DNA from: Psychrobacter sp. I-STPA10
Lineage (GTDB): Bacteria > Pseudomonadota > Gammaproteobacteria > Pseudomonadales > Moraxellaceae
Direction of reading: 5' to 3'
Length of the DNA: 64,000 nucleotides
Assembly (NCBI RefSeq): GCF_021012795.1
Contig: NZ_VFYU01000018.1
Span: 175,567-239,566 of the forward strand
Below, piece after piece: positions 54,953 to 63,110 of this stretch. A program made the position numbers and the translations under genes. A model generated the notes under the pieces. The model did no database searches and was not told the origin of the DNA. It saw nothing but the letters and a program-made list of their open reading frames with translations. Positions within the stretch are counted from its first letter, which is position 1. The number at the start of each line of letters is the position of its first letter.

Positions 54953-55419
54953 ATGAAACATATAACAAATTGGTGTGATGAGAAGTGGATTAATAATAAG
55001 GAGAATTATGAAAAACTGTATTAAGAATATGAGGTTTCTGATTATATAAGTTGGGAAATATATCCAGAAGATATAGAGCTGTTTATTACAGTATTAGTAC
55101 CAAGAACGATTATATATAAGAACTGTGTAGTTATTTGTAAAAACAAAAAAAGAGAAGAGACTTTATATAAAACTTTTGATTCATGGTTAGCAAAAGGTAA
55201 AGAAAAGCATATAGCTCAAGGTCAAGTTAACCTTTGCAATATTGCTGATGTTTTTTAAATAATTCCGATGATACTTCACCCTCAACCATAAAAAACTTAG
55301 CGGAGTTAATTAAGAACAATTGGGAGCTACATTTAAACAAACTATATCCTGATAGGAGTTTTGAATTTTATATATCTGGAGTAGGTTTTGATAATTCTCT
55401 TACTTTTTTTGAAAAATAG
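54953..55419 (+). pseudogene. Decayed immunity gene, paralogue of 54039
   Basis: The start ATG has GAGG upstream. A nonsense TAA interrupts at codon 24 (55022), and a frameshift occurs in a T6 tract near 55252. Joined across both, the product aligns with the protein at 54039: ISWEIYPEDIELFITVLVP against ISLEIYPEDVEIISTILLP, and LAELIKNNWELHLNKLYPDR against VAQLIKSNWEYYLIKKYPDR, both ending in TFFEK/TFYEAP. The total length, about 155 codons, is the same. The gene is therefore a dead second copy paired with tail 2. Confidence 0.75.
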
Positions 55420-55513
55420 ATATCATAGAATACCCTCTTATAAATATGAGTTTTATTTGAAAGGTAATAGTGCTTTATATTTATATATCCTATAGAAAAA
55501 AAAGAGAAACCTA

Positions 55514-56572
55514 ATGAATCATAGTTATATAGAAGAAGTCGCCCAAGGTAGATGGTATCAACCTGATCTGGTAAAAGGCTATAGTGAAGATGAAATCAAA
55601 CAGATAGAAGCACTTTATAGCATTTGTATTCAAGGAGAGTTTAAACAGTTTATGCGCTGTATGGGACGCTCTTCGGGTGGGTTATTAGCAGGAGATACAA
55701 TATCTTTATATTACTTACGCCCTAAAGGTAATATGACAATATATAATTCTTATATAGATGAGCTTTTACATATTAGTAATTATGACTTTTCATATCAAAA
55801 TGTTTTCATTTTTTCGATAATTGATGACTCAAATATTTATTTCCTAAAAAAACAAGACACTTTTCTAAATTATGTCTATCATTATTCAGAAGAAAAAAAT
55901 ATCATAAAAAATACAGGATTAAGCTTTACTAACTTCCTAAAAAAAATTATTTTGAATCGTAGTTATAACACCAAACGTGAACTGCAAGAAAGCTATGTAG
56001 GTAAACCATACCCTGATTATACTATTATGGATACTGAACGTGTCTATAGAGGAGAGTTATTACCACAATCAACCCATATTGGTGCAGAATATGTGGATGA
56101 TTATTTAAACAAACAACAGGCTTATATTAATGAATTAATCAAGATTCATCCTAACCGCCATTATGATATCACCCAAATCAAAGGTTATAGCTTAAGTGAA
56201 ATATCAGCATTTGAACATGTTTATGAAATTCAGATTACTGGACAGCTTAAAGACTTTATGCACTATATGGGGCGGTCATCTGGTGGGTTACTAAGTGATG
56301 ACTTTATTTTTTATAATAAAATGAGTTTAATAGAAAAAGTGAATTATATCGATCGTACTATAGAGAATACATGGAGTAAAGAGCCAGAAAATTATCATTA
56401 TAAAGACAATTACTTTATATTTATGACTTATAAACGAGATAATCACTTCTTTTTAGTGACCAATCGTAAAGATGCAGATATGGTGCATCATTATAATAGC
56501 TATGACCAAATTTTAGCCAAAACAGGTAAAACCTTTTTAGAGTTTATCAAAGAAGTGATTAAATATAGCTAG
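55514..56572 (+). CDS. Tandem-domain SUKH (SMI1/KNR4-like) immunity protein
   Basis: 352 residues built of two similar halves. Half one (about residues 1-160) has VKGYSEDEIKQIEALYSICI, then GEFKQFMRCMGRSSGGLL. Half two (about 200-350) has IKGYSLSEISAFEHVYEIQI, then GQLKDFMHYMGRSSGGLL. The pattern of an initial helix, an xxYxIxIxGxxKxFM segment and a GGLL turn is that of the SUKH superfamily, the commonest immunity fold against polymorphic nuclease toxins. The intervening segment holds a Tyr/Pro-rich link (ESYVGKPYPDYTIMD). Single-domain SUKH proteins are the norm, so this looks like an internal duplication or an in-frame fusion of two tandem immunity genes. No cognate toxin is next to it. Confidence 0.7.
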   Translation: MNHSYIEEVAQGRWYQPDLVKGYSEDEIKQIEALYSICIQGEFKQFMRCMGRSSGGLLAGDTISLYYLRPKGNMTIYNSYIDELLHISNYDFSYQNVFIFSIIDDSNIYFLKKQDTFLNYVYHYSEEKNIIKNTGLSFTNFLKKIILNRSYNTKRELQESYVGKPYPDYTIMDTERVYRGELLPQSTHIGAEYVDDYLNKQQAYINELIKIHPNRHYDITQIKGYSLSEISAFEHVYEIQITGQLKDFMHYMGRSSGGLLSDDFIFYNKMSLIEKVNYIDRTIENTWSKEPENYHYKDNYFIFMTYKRDNHFFLVTNRKDADMVHHYNSYDQILAKTGKTFLEFIKEVIKYS

Positions 56573-56728
56573 CTGTTAGGACTGGCTTATAAAGAGGTAT
56601 TAAAAAAGGCGGATAGCTCAAACTATTTTATAGATACACCAAACCAAGCCTTAATCGAAATGGGCGAAATATTTGGTTTAGTGTAGCAACGCTATAATTG
56701 TCCTTGTTATTTTCTACATCAGATAGTG

Positions 56729-56831
56729 TTTCTATCAAATCATTGATATCACGCAGTGCAGTATCAGGTGAGCATTTCATCATGGTTGCCCATTTTTTAG
56801 TCGTTAATTTGCCGTAAAAATCTGAGCTGAC
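56729..56831 (-). pseudogene. C-terminal remnant of a Fic/DOC-like protein
   Basis: On the minus strand about 31 codons without a start read SSDFYGKLTTKKWATMMKC, then SPDTALRDINDLIE. The pattern F-x-G-K-L-T-T-x-K-W-A ... CSxDTAxRDIxDL is typical of the winged-helix tail found after Fic domains (DUF4172-type). Homology seems to end there and the frame drifts on to a stop. It sits just behind the last gene of the topoisomerase-helicase operon. Confidence 0.5.
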
Positions 56832-56833
56832 TC

Positions 56834-57550
56834 TTATTTGTTAGTTGTACCATCATCATATCTTTGACTAATAAACCATGTTAGCCAAGGAAACCATTCG
56901 GCTGCTAATGGCGTATCCTCTATACTCAGCACATATTCTGGCAGTTGCTGTTCTAATTTAGCAATAACTGCATGTTCGACATACACAGGGTTTTTCATTA
57001 GCGCAATGCCAGCATCAAGCTGTAGAGCATTATAATCTAACCATTCATTTTCATTGACATGATAAGCAAAGTTTTCTCGCCAGCGCTTCAATACATGAGT
57101 AAAGCCAAAATGGCATTGAAACATGATATAGATATCTAAGGTTTTTGCACAAGGTATTGAGGGGAGCAAGCGATAGAGTGCCAATATATGATTGGAATCT
57201 ACCATCTGATGGACTTGCGATAATATCACACGTAGCCCAGTATGCAGCATCAAAGGATAGTCTTGTAAGTGATTACTATCTAATGACAAAATGACAGAGG
57301 CGATGGCATCTATCAATTTTGCTACGGCTTTATAATCCTGTTGATAATAGGCAACGGCTTGTGTTTCTAGTGATAAAGCAACCCACTCATTAATAAAGGA
57401 TAAATGGTTATGGTGATTATGGCTACTCTGTATTCTATGGGTTAACTGCTCTAGTTGTTTAATACACTCATCGGCAGTATAACCCCATTGAAAAAAAGCA
57501 CTATCTTTAGGCGTCAGCACCGTTTGCAACACATTTAATCTCCATAGCAA
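56834..57550 (-). CDS. Helical protein of unknown function, last gene of the topoisomerase-helicase operon
   Basis: 238 residues, predicted almost wholly alpha-helical from its Leu/Ala/Gln periodicity, for example YTADECIKQLEQLTHRIQ, VALSLETQAVAYYQQDYKAV and HTGLRVILSQVHQMVDSN. Paired amphipathic helices and Tyr-Gln-x-Asp-Tyr turns suggest a TPR-like or other helical-repeat adaptor, but no repeat is clear enough to name. No signal peptide. It follows the beta-propeller-like gene by 16 bases on the same strand. A role in assembling the complex encoded upstream is inference. Confidence 0.5.
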   Translation of the reverse strand: MLWRLNVLQTVLTPKDSAFFQWGYTADECIKQLEQLTHRIQSSHNHHNHLSFINEWVALSLETQAVAYYQQDYKAVAKLIDAIASVILSLDSNHLQDYPLMLHTGLRVILSQVHQMVDSNHILALYRLLPSIPCAKTLDIYIMFQCHFGFTHVLKRWRENFAYHVNENEWLDYNALQLDAGIALMKNPVYVEHAVIAKLEQQLPEYVLSIEDTPLAAEWFPWLTWFISQRYDDGTTNK

Positions 57551-57566
57551 TTTAGTTAGATATTGA

Positions 57567-58538
57567 TTAAGTCTTCACCAAAAACCAGCGTTTTTGATCA
57601 AAGGGACTATGACAGACAAAATTGGCAGTTTTTGTGAGCGCCTGTAAAAATACCACTTTATAATCTAGTACAGTAACAGCGACAAAATGACCTTTTTTAA
57701 TTGAGATAAGATCACAGCTAGCTATTGATGGCTTATCAGTATTGAGAGCATTACGAGCATCGAGGGATAGCTTATAAGCACCGCCCTGACCAGCAGCTAA
57801 ATATACTGTGTCTTGAAAGGTATCGCAGCCAAACCAAGGAATAGCTTTAGTATCAAGTAGGGTAAAAAATAGGTTATCAGCTTGTTGATACAAGATGAAA
57901 CCTAAATTAGAGACTGCTAATAAATGTCCATGAACATAGGTCACATCATTGATAGGTATATCTGCTGCAATAGATTCATCAAACTTGAGTGTGTGCCATT
58001 TTCCATCCACATATTGCATAAGCTGACGATCATAGCCCATCAAAAAATAGTGACCATTAACCCGTTTAAATCGGATAGGTAACTTTATACCAGAATGTGC
58101 GGTAAAGTTTTGACCATCATAATGAATCAATCCACCTTCTTGAGTGGCAATCCATAAATCATCATTTTCGCCTATAATACATACAGGTGTTTGCTTAGTA
58201 ATACCTTGAAGTGACCACTTTGCACCATAGGTATGTATTTCCAGATTTTCATCTAAATTAGTACCGTTAAGACCACCAGAGCCTGCGCGATACAAATGCC
58301 CCAACACATCAATAGCCCAAATAGTACCAAATGATGAGACTGTCATATCTGTTAAAGTAATATTTGTCGTTAAAAGCGTCTCTTTGTGTGAGTATTGATC
58401 ATACAAGGTTATTCTTTTTATGGCAGATAAGGGCATATATAGGCTCTGATCGTTTTCATACGCTTGCAGGCAAACCAGTCCCCCTCCTTTAAATAGCACC
58501 TTATTGACAGTTATGTAATCAATGTCATTATTCATCAT
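57567..58538 (-). CDS. Beta-propeller-like protein in the topoisomerase-helicase operon
   Basis: 323 residues with repeated beta-strand units of 35-45 residues: MTVSSFGTIWAIDVLGHLYRAGSGG, CIIGENDDLWIATQEGGLIHYDG, FKRVNGHYFLMGYDRQLMQYVDG, VTYVHGHLLAVSNLGFILYQQ and DTFQDTVYLAAGQGGAYKLS. The G-x-L-W/Y-A-x-x-x-G-x-x-Y rhythm is that of ligand-binding propellers (two-component-regulator or WD-like), five or six blades here. No signal peptide, so cytoplasmic. In conflict systems such propellers often act as sensors or scaffolds; that is inference. It lies 12 bases after the preceding gene. Confidence 0.55.
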   Translation of the reverse strand: MMNNDIDYITVNKVLFKGGGLVCLQAYENDQSLYMPLSAIKRITLYDQYSHKETLLTTNITLTDMTVSSFGTIWAIDVLGHLYRAGSGGLNGTNLDENLEIHTYGAKWSLQGITKQTPVCIIGENDDLWIATQEGGLIHYDGQNFTAHSGIKLPIRFKRVNGHYFLMGYDRQLMQYVDGKWHTLKFDESIAADIPINDVTYVHGHLLAVSNLGFILYQQADNLFFTLLDTKAIPWFGCDTFQDTVYLAAGQGGAYKLSLDARNALNTDKPSIASCDLISIKKGHFVAVTVLDYKVVFLQALTKTANFVCHSPFDQKRWFLVKT

Positions 58539-58550
58539 TTCAACACTACC

Positions 58551-59843
58551 TTAAAAGTTAACATAGCCATCTTCTGTACTTTGCAAATCTGGCAGTTTTG
58601 TTAGCATATCTAGCCTTGCTAATTGATTGCTTAGCGTCCTTGTCATAGGAATATCTAAACTTATAAGATGTTGTTGTAATTCTTGTCGAATACTAGCAGC
58701 GATGAGTTTTGCTTCTTGTTTACTATGCTGTCTTAACTGATTGTTGCCCTGTCTCTTTATCCTAGCCTTGGTGAAAAAAACAAATAAAACCATCTCAATT
58801 TTATCCAACCACTCTAATATCGTTGCTTCATAATTTTGTGCCTTAAACTGCCGTGCGATATTAGTAATTTGAATAGTCAAAAATCGACATTCAGTGCCTC
58901 GTGTCTGACTATCTTCTACCCAAAAGCTCCAATTACTAAAGTCATTTGATTTAAAGTCCCTTGATTTAAAGTCATTTGATTGACTGTTATCTACTTGATT
59001 TATTTGTTTTAATCTATGCAAAAAATACGCAGAGCAGACAATGTACGCCTGTTTATAACCGACTGCTTTATCATCTAGTATGGGCTGGGTATTTTGTTGA
59101 CAGTTAACATATAGATAAGGATCAATAGAGTTTAATACAGCATGTCTAATGCCACGATGCAGCAACATGCCTTTGCTAATATTTTTAAAGTTATAACTTA
59201 TACAATCTTCCGAGCTGTCACCATCATGGTGATTTACAATATAACTAGAAAGCAGATTAATAGTGACTAACATGCCTTTTTTGTGAGCTTTTTTTATTGC
59301 TTGTAATGTATGGGCATCATAGAGTCTCGCTGCGCTTCTAATCTCTTTTTGTGTATTATTAATATATCTTTCGCTACTAGCACGGGTGGTTAAAATGGCG
59401 TGAATGCCATTATCAAATACCAACATCTCCTGCTCATAACCACTCGCATAAGTTACCTGTTTATACGATACCAATCCTTGCTGCATTGCATTGATACGTT
59501 GGGCTAATGGTAGTTCAGGCAAGCCAGATAAGTCAGACAGTTGCAGGGCAGTATCAACCAGTGATTTGGTAAATGGTTGTATTAAGTCTATGTCTGGATT
59601 GCCATCATCAGTCGTCTGATTTGTCACTGTTGTAAACAAGTCATAATACAGCAGTTGTAATAATCGGGCACGCAGTGCTGCTGGTAAATTTGCCCATCCT
59701 ATAAGAGAGATTAAGCTTAGTATAAGATTTAAATCGCCCCGATTAAATTTTTGTAGTAGCTGCTCAATTAGCAACAAAATATATTCAGCACGTTTAATAT
59801 CTTTGCCTGAGCCACTGGTACGTGGATAGGTAATATAACCCAT
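58551..59843 (-). CDS. Protein beginning with a type IA topoisomerase active-site tyrosine motif
   Basis: 430 residues. The first nine residues, MGYITYPRT, match the type IA topoisomerase motif G-x-I-T-Y-x-R-T, in which the Tyr (here Tyr6) attacks DNA; the usual following Asp-Ser is Ser-Gly here. After this the protein leaves the topoisomerase pattern: a helical segment (residues 14-75), an acidic region, then a mixed domain with LVFDNGIHAILTTRASSERYI and IKKAHKKGMLVTINLLSSYIV, and a helical C-terminus with several Arg/Gln-rich helices. I do not recognise these later domains. It starts three bases after the preceding gene, which holds the topoisomerase part that normally follows this motif. 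The order is therefore permuted relative to TopA. Confidence 0.55.
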   Translation of the reverse strand: MGYITYPRTSGSGKDIKRAEYILLLIEQLLQKFNRGDLNLILSLISLIGWANLPAALRARLLQLLYYDLFTTVTNQTTDDGNPDIDLIQPFTKSLVDTALQLSDLSGLPELPLAQRINAMQQGLVSYKQVTYASGYEQEMLVFDNGIHAILTTRASSERYINNTQKEIRSAARLYDAHTLQAIKKAHKKGMLVTINLLSSYIVNHHDGDSSEDCISYNFKNISKGMLLHRGIRHAVLNSIDPYLYVNCQQNTQPILDDKAVGYKQAYIVCSAYFLHRLKQINQVDNSQSNDFKSRDFKSNDFSNWSFWVEDSQTRGTECRFLTIQITNIARQFKAQNYEATILEWLDKIEMVLFVFFTKARIKRQGNNQLRQHSKQEAKLIAASIRQELQQHLISLDIPMTRTLSNQLARLDMLTKLPDLQSTEDGYVNF

Positions 59844-59846
59844 AAC

Positions 59847-60704
59847 TTATGACTCACTATTATTAGCAGCATCGCTGTCTTGGTGAGGCTGATTTTGCCT
59901 ACTTTGCCTATCATGCTGATGGTCTGTTTGCTCATGTTTGCGGCTAATCGCTATTTTACCAATACTTTGGGTTAGCTCTGCTGGCTCATATAGCACATCA
60001 GGATCTGACCAGCTTAGATGTTTTAAAGCATCTACCGCTTGCTTACCATACAAGGTGTTTAGCACGTCTAAAATAAGGGAGTCAGCAGTACGTTTACCTG
60101 CTTCAATTTGTGAAAGCTGCGATACAAACCAACTGTTCCACTCTACATTTGCCACAGATGCCAAATGAGTTTGCAGCACTTGATATGCTTCATGCCCTTG
60201 TGCGGTCATTTTGATACAATCCCCTTCTGTGGATATCTCTATGAGCTCACTTTTTTGTATCAAATCTTCAATAATTGCCGCTGCGGTTGATGGGCGACCC
60301 ACCTCAAAGATATCCATATGATGCAAAAGCTCAGTGAGTGATAAGTTTTCTGACTCATCGCACAAGTCAACTTGCATTTGAAAGTCGCCATTTTTGATTG
60401 CATCAATATCTTCATGTGTCAGAAAGTCAGATGCTGTACCATTAAAAAAAGCTGCCAATGGACCAGCCAGCCAACCCTCTGTCATTGTCATATTGCCTTG
60501 CAGATTAACAAACATACTGGTTTTGTCTTGGGGTATTTCTAACTCAAGTCGTAGCTTTTGCTGCATTAAATGTGCGCAACCTAGCTCTTCGCTTAACTGC
60601 ATGTCTGCAATCAACTGATATATGTTACGCATATCCGTATCACTAATATACTCAAGGGCATTGTTGTCGATGATTGAGATATCATCATGCGCGCTATTTT
60701 TCAT
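59847..60704 (-). CDS. Detached second half of a type IA topoisomerase core
   Basis: 285 residues. The first 30 residues resemble the S-D-x-x-x-x-I-Y-x-L-I helix that follows the active-site Tyr in TopA. A beta-rich middle (residues 45-115, with VNLQGNMTMTEGWLAG) is followed by TELLHHMDIFEVGRPSTAAAIIEDL (GRPSTAA at 136-142), the strongly conserved segment of bacterial topoisomerase I after the gate domain. Then come a helix pair and an E-x-G-K-R segment (residues 201-205) like the E-x-I-A-x-G of TopA. The C-terminus is a polar His/Gln/Asp tail, without zinc fingers. No tyrosine motif is present, so this polypeptide alone cannot cleave DNA. It begins nine bases after the helicase-TOPRIM gene. 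Confidence 0.75.
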   Translation of the reverse strand: MKNSAHDDISIIDNNALEYISDTDMRNIYQLIADMQLSEELGCAHLMQQKLRLELEIPQDKTSMFVNLQGNMTMTEGWLAGPLAAFFNGTASDFLTHEDIDAIKNGDFQMQVDLCDESENLSLTELLHHMDIFEVGRPSTAAAIIEDLIQKSELIEISTEGDCIKMTAQGHEAYQVLQTHLASVANVEWNSWFVSQLSQIEAGKRTADSLILDVLNTLYGKQAVDALKHLSWSDPDVLYEPAELTQSIGKIAISRKHEQTDHQHDRQSRQNQPHQDSDAANNSES

Positions 60705-60713
60705 ATATTCTCC

Positions 60714-62762
60714 TTATACATCCCCTTCATATAAGCGTTGTAATATCCGCATGGTGGTGGCTGGTTTTATCCGATAGCGTTGCCATGCCAGTGACATTAT
60801 CTGCATGGTTGAGCGATTAAAAGGCTCATAAGTGATATCTTCGGTTTGCACATCGATCAATTGATAATTTTGACTTATTGCTTGAATAGGTTGTCCTGAA
60901 TTCCCAATGACCTCTGTTGCTTTTTGCAAATACTGTTTAGGCACATCATGTATGTATCCAGTCACTTGACGACCATTGACAGTTAGCTTTACTTTTAAGG
61001 TATTTGACTGACGCTGTTTGACACTCGCTTCATGCTGTGCAATCAAGTCTAATATCACTGCTTTGACACGTCCCATGCCTTTTTTGCCCGTATGCTGATA
61101 TGGTAAGTTGTTTGATAATATTTGCATCATGTTTTGTGCCAGCCAGCGATCAATAATTTGGCGGGCTATTTCAGCAGATACCCGAGACTGGTCTATCTTT
61201 CTTGGGTTTTGTAAAGCTTGTTGCACACCTTCTTCGGTTATCGCACGTAGTGCCACTCGCTCAATCTTATTAACAAGCTCTGGCGCTCTTATCTTTGTGG
61301 CATGTTGCAAATGCCAAGCAATGACTTCACCAACGTTATCATCATCGGTGGCTAAATAGATTTTTTTGACTCGTCGCCCTTCTGTCATAATCACATCAAG
61401 CGTTTTTTCTCCATTCGCTAGTAGCTGATACTGGGGGCGTAACTGCTGTCCTGCCGTTTCTAATGAGGCATCTTCCAAATCTATATTAGTAATAGCACCC
61501 GCTGTGGCATGCAAAATATAATCACTTTTTAATATTTTTTGCAGTGATTTCAGTTTACCTGGTGCTTCGACAATAAATAGGTAGTTTGGGAAAAGCCGCA
61601 TCCCAAAGTTAGCCATATACCAGCCTAGATAATGTACAGAGTTTGACGATTGATAGTGAGGATTATTGACAATTTCAGCATCATGTAGGCGATATAAAGT
61701 AGGTGATAAAAAGGCAATAAATGATTTTTTGGCACGAGAAACTGCAACATTTAATAGATATGGTTGGTTTTCGAAAAACAAGGTAGCACTGTCATCATAA
61801 GACTGGACACCAGAATAGATAATGATGTCTTTTTCTGCCCCTTGCAAGGTATGAATCGTATTGATAACCGTCTCAGCTATCTCTTGCGTGGGAATGGGCG
61901 AACCTTGCTCAGCATTTGCCGCCACTAGAGCCTGTCTAATGACGATTGGCTGCTTGTTAAATGGAGTCACAATGGCAACCATATCTTGCAGTCGTGGTTT
62001 ATGAGCTTTATCTGCCAATAGAGTTTGCCAAGCGTGATAGTTATCGACAACCAACTGCGCAATCATCTTAGCTTCTTCAAAGTTTTGCTTAGAGGTATTA
62101 TCTCTTCCTTTTGTTGAAGTGCCGGTTGATTCAACATAGCCCATCGCTGGCAAGCCTTGATGTTTAAGGTCTTTGTTCAATGGTGGTATATAAAATAATT
62201 TATTTTGATATACCAACTGATTGCAGTACTCAATAATGTTTTGATAGCAACGATAATGACCACGTAGCATAAAGCCATTACCTTGATAGTTTAAACTTGA
62301 AGCGGCTTGCACGACATGCAAAAAGCTACCATCAGAGACTGATAATTGCCGTTTAAAGAAGTTGGTTACCTGTGGTAGCGAATAACCATTTTTTAACCAA
62401 ATCAAATATTCATCAAAGGCAGACACTTCTGATTGGGTATCAATAACAGGTGCTAGTTGTAGAACATCACCCACAGAAACTAAGCGTTTGGTTAAGCCAG
62501 CTAAAGGCAATGCACCCATCACTGTGGCTTGTCCTGACTCATCGGTAATCAACAAATCAATCCCACCATATACATAGTCTTTTTGGGGTGAGCCTGGCGG
62601 ATAGCTGCTAATTTTTAATAAGCTTGGCACACGATTGACTGTTGAGATGATGACAGGGGTAATCATACACACCCGTCTTAAGCCTGCAATTATATTGTCC
62701 TCGGTACGAGAAAAGTGCAGATGAGATGCTTGGTGTAGTGTCATAATAAAACTGGACAGCAA
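60714..62762 (-). CDS. SF1 helicase fused to TOPRIM half of a type IA topoisomerase, 5'-truncated by IS3-family insertion
   Basis: The ATG at 62762 and the next 28 bases belong to the IS left end, so native sequence starts at 62733. Walker A and everything before it are missing. What remains of the helicase (residues 18-350) is the DNA2/NAM7/Upf1 type: motif II LLITDESGQA (70-79), motif III VGDVLQLAPV, LRGHYRCYQNI, motif V TIHTLQGAEKDIII, motif VI LNVAVSRAKKSF. From residue 393 a topoisomerase IA begins: TOPRIM with IVEAPGK (397-403) and ATDDDNVGEVIAWHL (471-485), the NPRKIDQSRVSAEIARQIIDR segment, GMGRVKAVIL and PFNRSTMQI, and it stops at LQRLYEGDV, exactly before the position of the catalytic Tyr. 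Of the acidic triad DxDxE the third residue is Val477. Confidence 0.8.
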   Translation of the reverse strand: MLSSFIMTLHQASHLHFSRTEDNIIAGLRRVCMITPVIISTVNRVPSLLKISSYPPGSPQKDYVYGGIDLLITDESGQATVMGALPLAGLTKRLVSVGDVLQLAPVIDTQSEVSAFDEYLIWLKNGYSLPQVTNFFKRQLSVSDGSFLHVVQAASSLNYQGNGFMLRGHYRCYQNIIEYCNQLVYQNKLFYIPPLNKDLKHQGLPAMGYVESTGTSTKGRDNTSKQNFEEAKMIAQLVVDNYHAWQTLLADKAHKPRLQDMVAIVTPFNKQPIVIRQALVAANAEQGSPIPTQEIAETVINTIHTLQGAEKDIIIYSGVQSYDDSATLFFENQPYLLNVAVSRAKKSFIAFLSPTLYRLHDAEIVNNPHYQSSNSVHYLGWYMANFGMRLFPNYLFIVEAPGKLKSLQKILKSDYILHATAGAITNIDLEDASLETAGQQLRPQYQLLANGEKTLDVIMTEGRRVKKIYLATDDDNVGEVIAWHLQHATKIRAPELVNKIERVALRAITEEGVQQALQNPRKIDQSRVSAEIARQIIDRWLAQNMMQILSNNLPYQHTGKKGMGRVKAVILDLIAQHEASVKQRQSNTLKVKLTVNGRQVTGYIHDVPKQYLQKATEVIGNSGQPIQAISQNYQLIDVQTEDITYEPFNRSTMQIMSLAWQRYRIKPATTMRILQRLYEGDV

Positions 62763-62798
62763 CTAAGAGGTTATACTAACTTAAAAAAGGAACTTAGT

Positions 62799-63110
62799 AT
62801 GACCAAACAGCGTAGCAAATTCACCCGAGAATTCAAACTTGAAGCCATTAGTGCCGTTATTGACGAAAACCGTAAAATCAAAGAAGTGGCCAACTCTCTG
62901 AACATTGGTATCTCAACGCTTGATAACTGGGTGCGTAAGTATCGTCAAGAACAGCAGGGTATTGGACCAGTCAAAGGCAATGCTTTAACTGATGAACAAA
63001 GAGAACTTCAGCAACTACGTAAGGAGAATAAACGCTTACGGATGGAGCGTGATATATTAAAAAAGGCTTCCGCTCTGCTAGCATTGGACAACCTGAAAGA
63101 CTATCGCTAA
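62799..63110 (+). CDS. IS3-family transposase OrfA
   Basis: 103 residues. It has an N-terminal helix-turn-helix (TREFKLEAISAVIDENRKIKEVA, then ISTLDNWVRKY) and a C-terminal leucine-zipper coiled coil (REERQQLR-type heptads to about residue 90), typical of IS3-group OrfA, which binds the IS ends and regulates transposition. The ribosome site AAGGA precedes the ATG at 62799. Its 3' end contains the slippery heptamer used to make the OrfAB fusion. Confidence 0.95.
   Translation: MTKQRSKFTREFKLEAISAVIDENRKIKEVANSLNIGISTLDNWVRKYRQEQQGIGPVKGNALTDEQRELQQLRKENKRLRMERDILKKASALLALDNLKDYR
63059..63065 (+). promoter_or_regulatory. Programmed -1 ribosomal frameshift site (A AAA AAG)
   Basis: The heptamer AAAAAAG is in register with orfA codons ttA-AAA-AAG. 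Shifting by -1 continues into orfB without a stop. This is the classic IS3-family signal. Confidence 0.9.

Noticed and set aside
56573..56686. 37-codon open stretch in frame after the SUKH stop, ending in GEIFGLV
   Set aside because: No start or ribosome site and no family I recognise. It may be a remnant of another immunity gene, but support is too thin to annotate.
60714..62762. Helicase plus topoisomerase IA in one chain suggests reverse gyrase
   Set aside because: The helicase motifs are of the DNA2/NAM7-like SF1 type, not the SF2-like reverse gyrase domain; the chain ends before the catalytic tyrosine, and the host looks mesophilic or psychrophilic.
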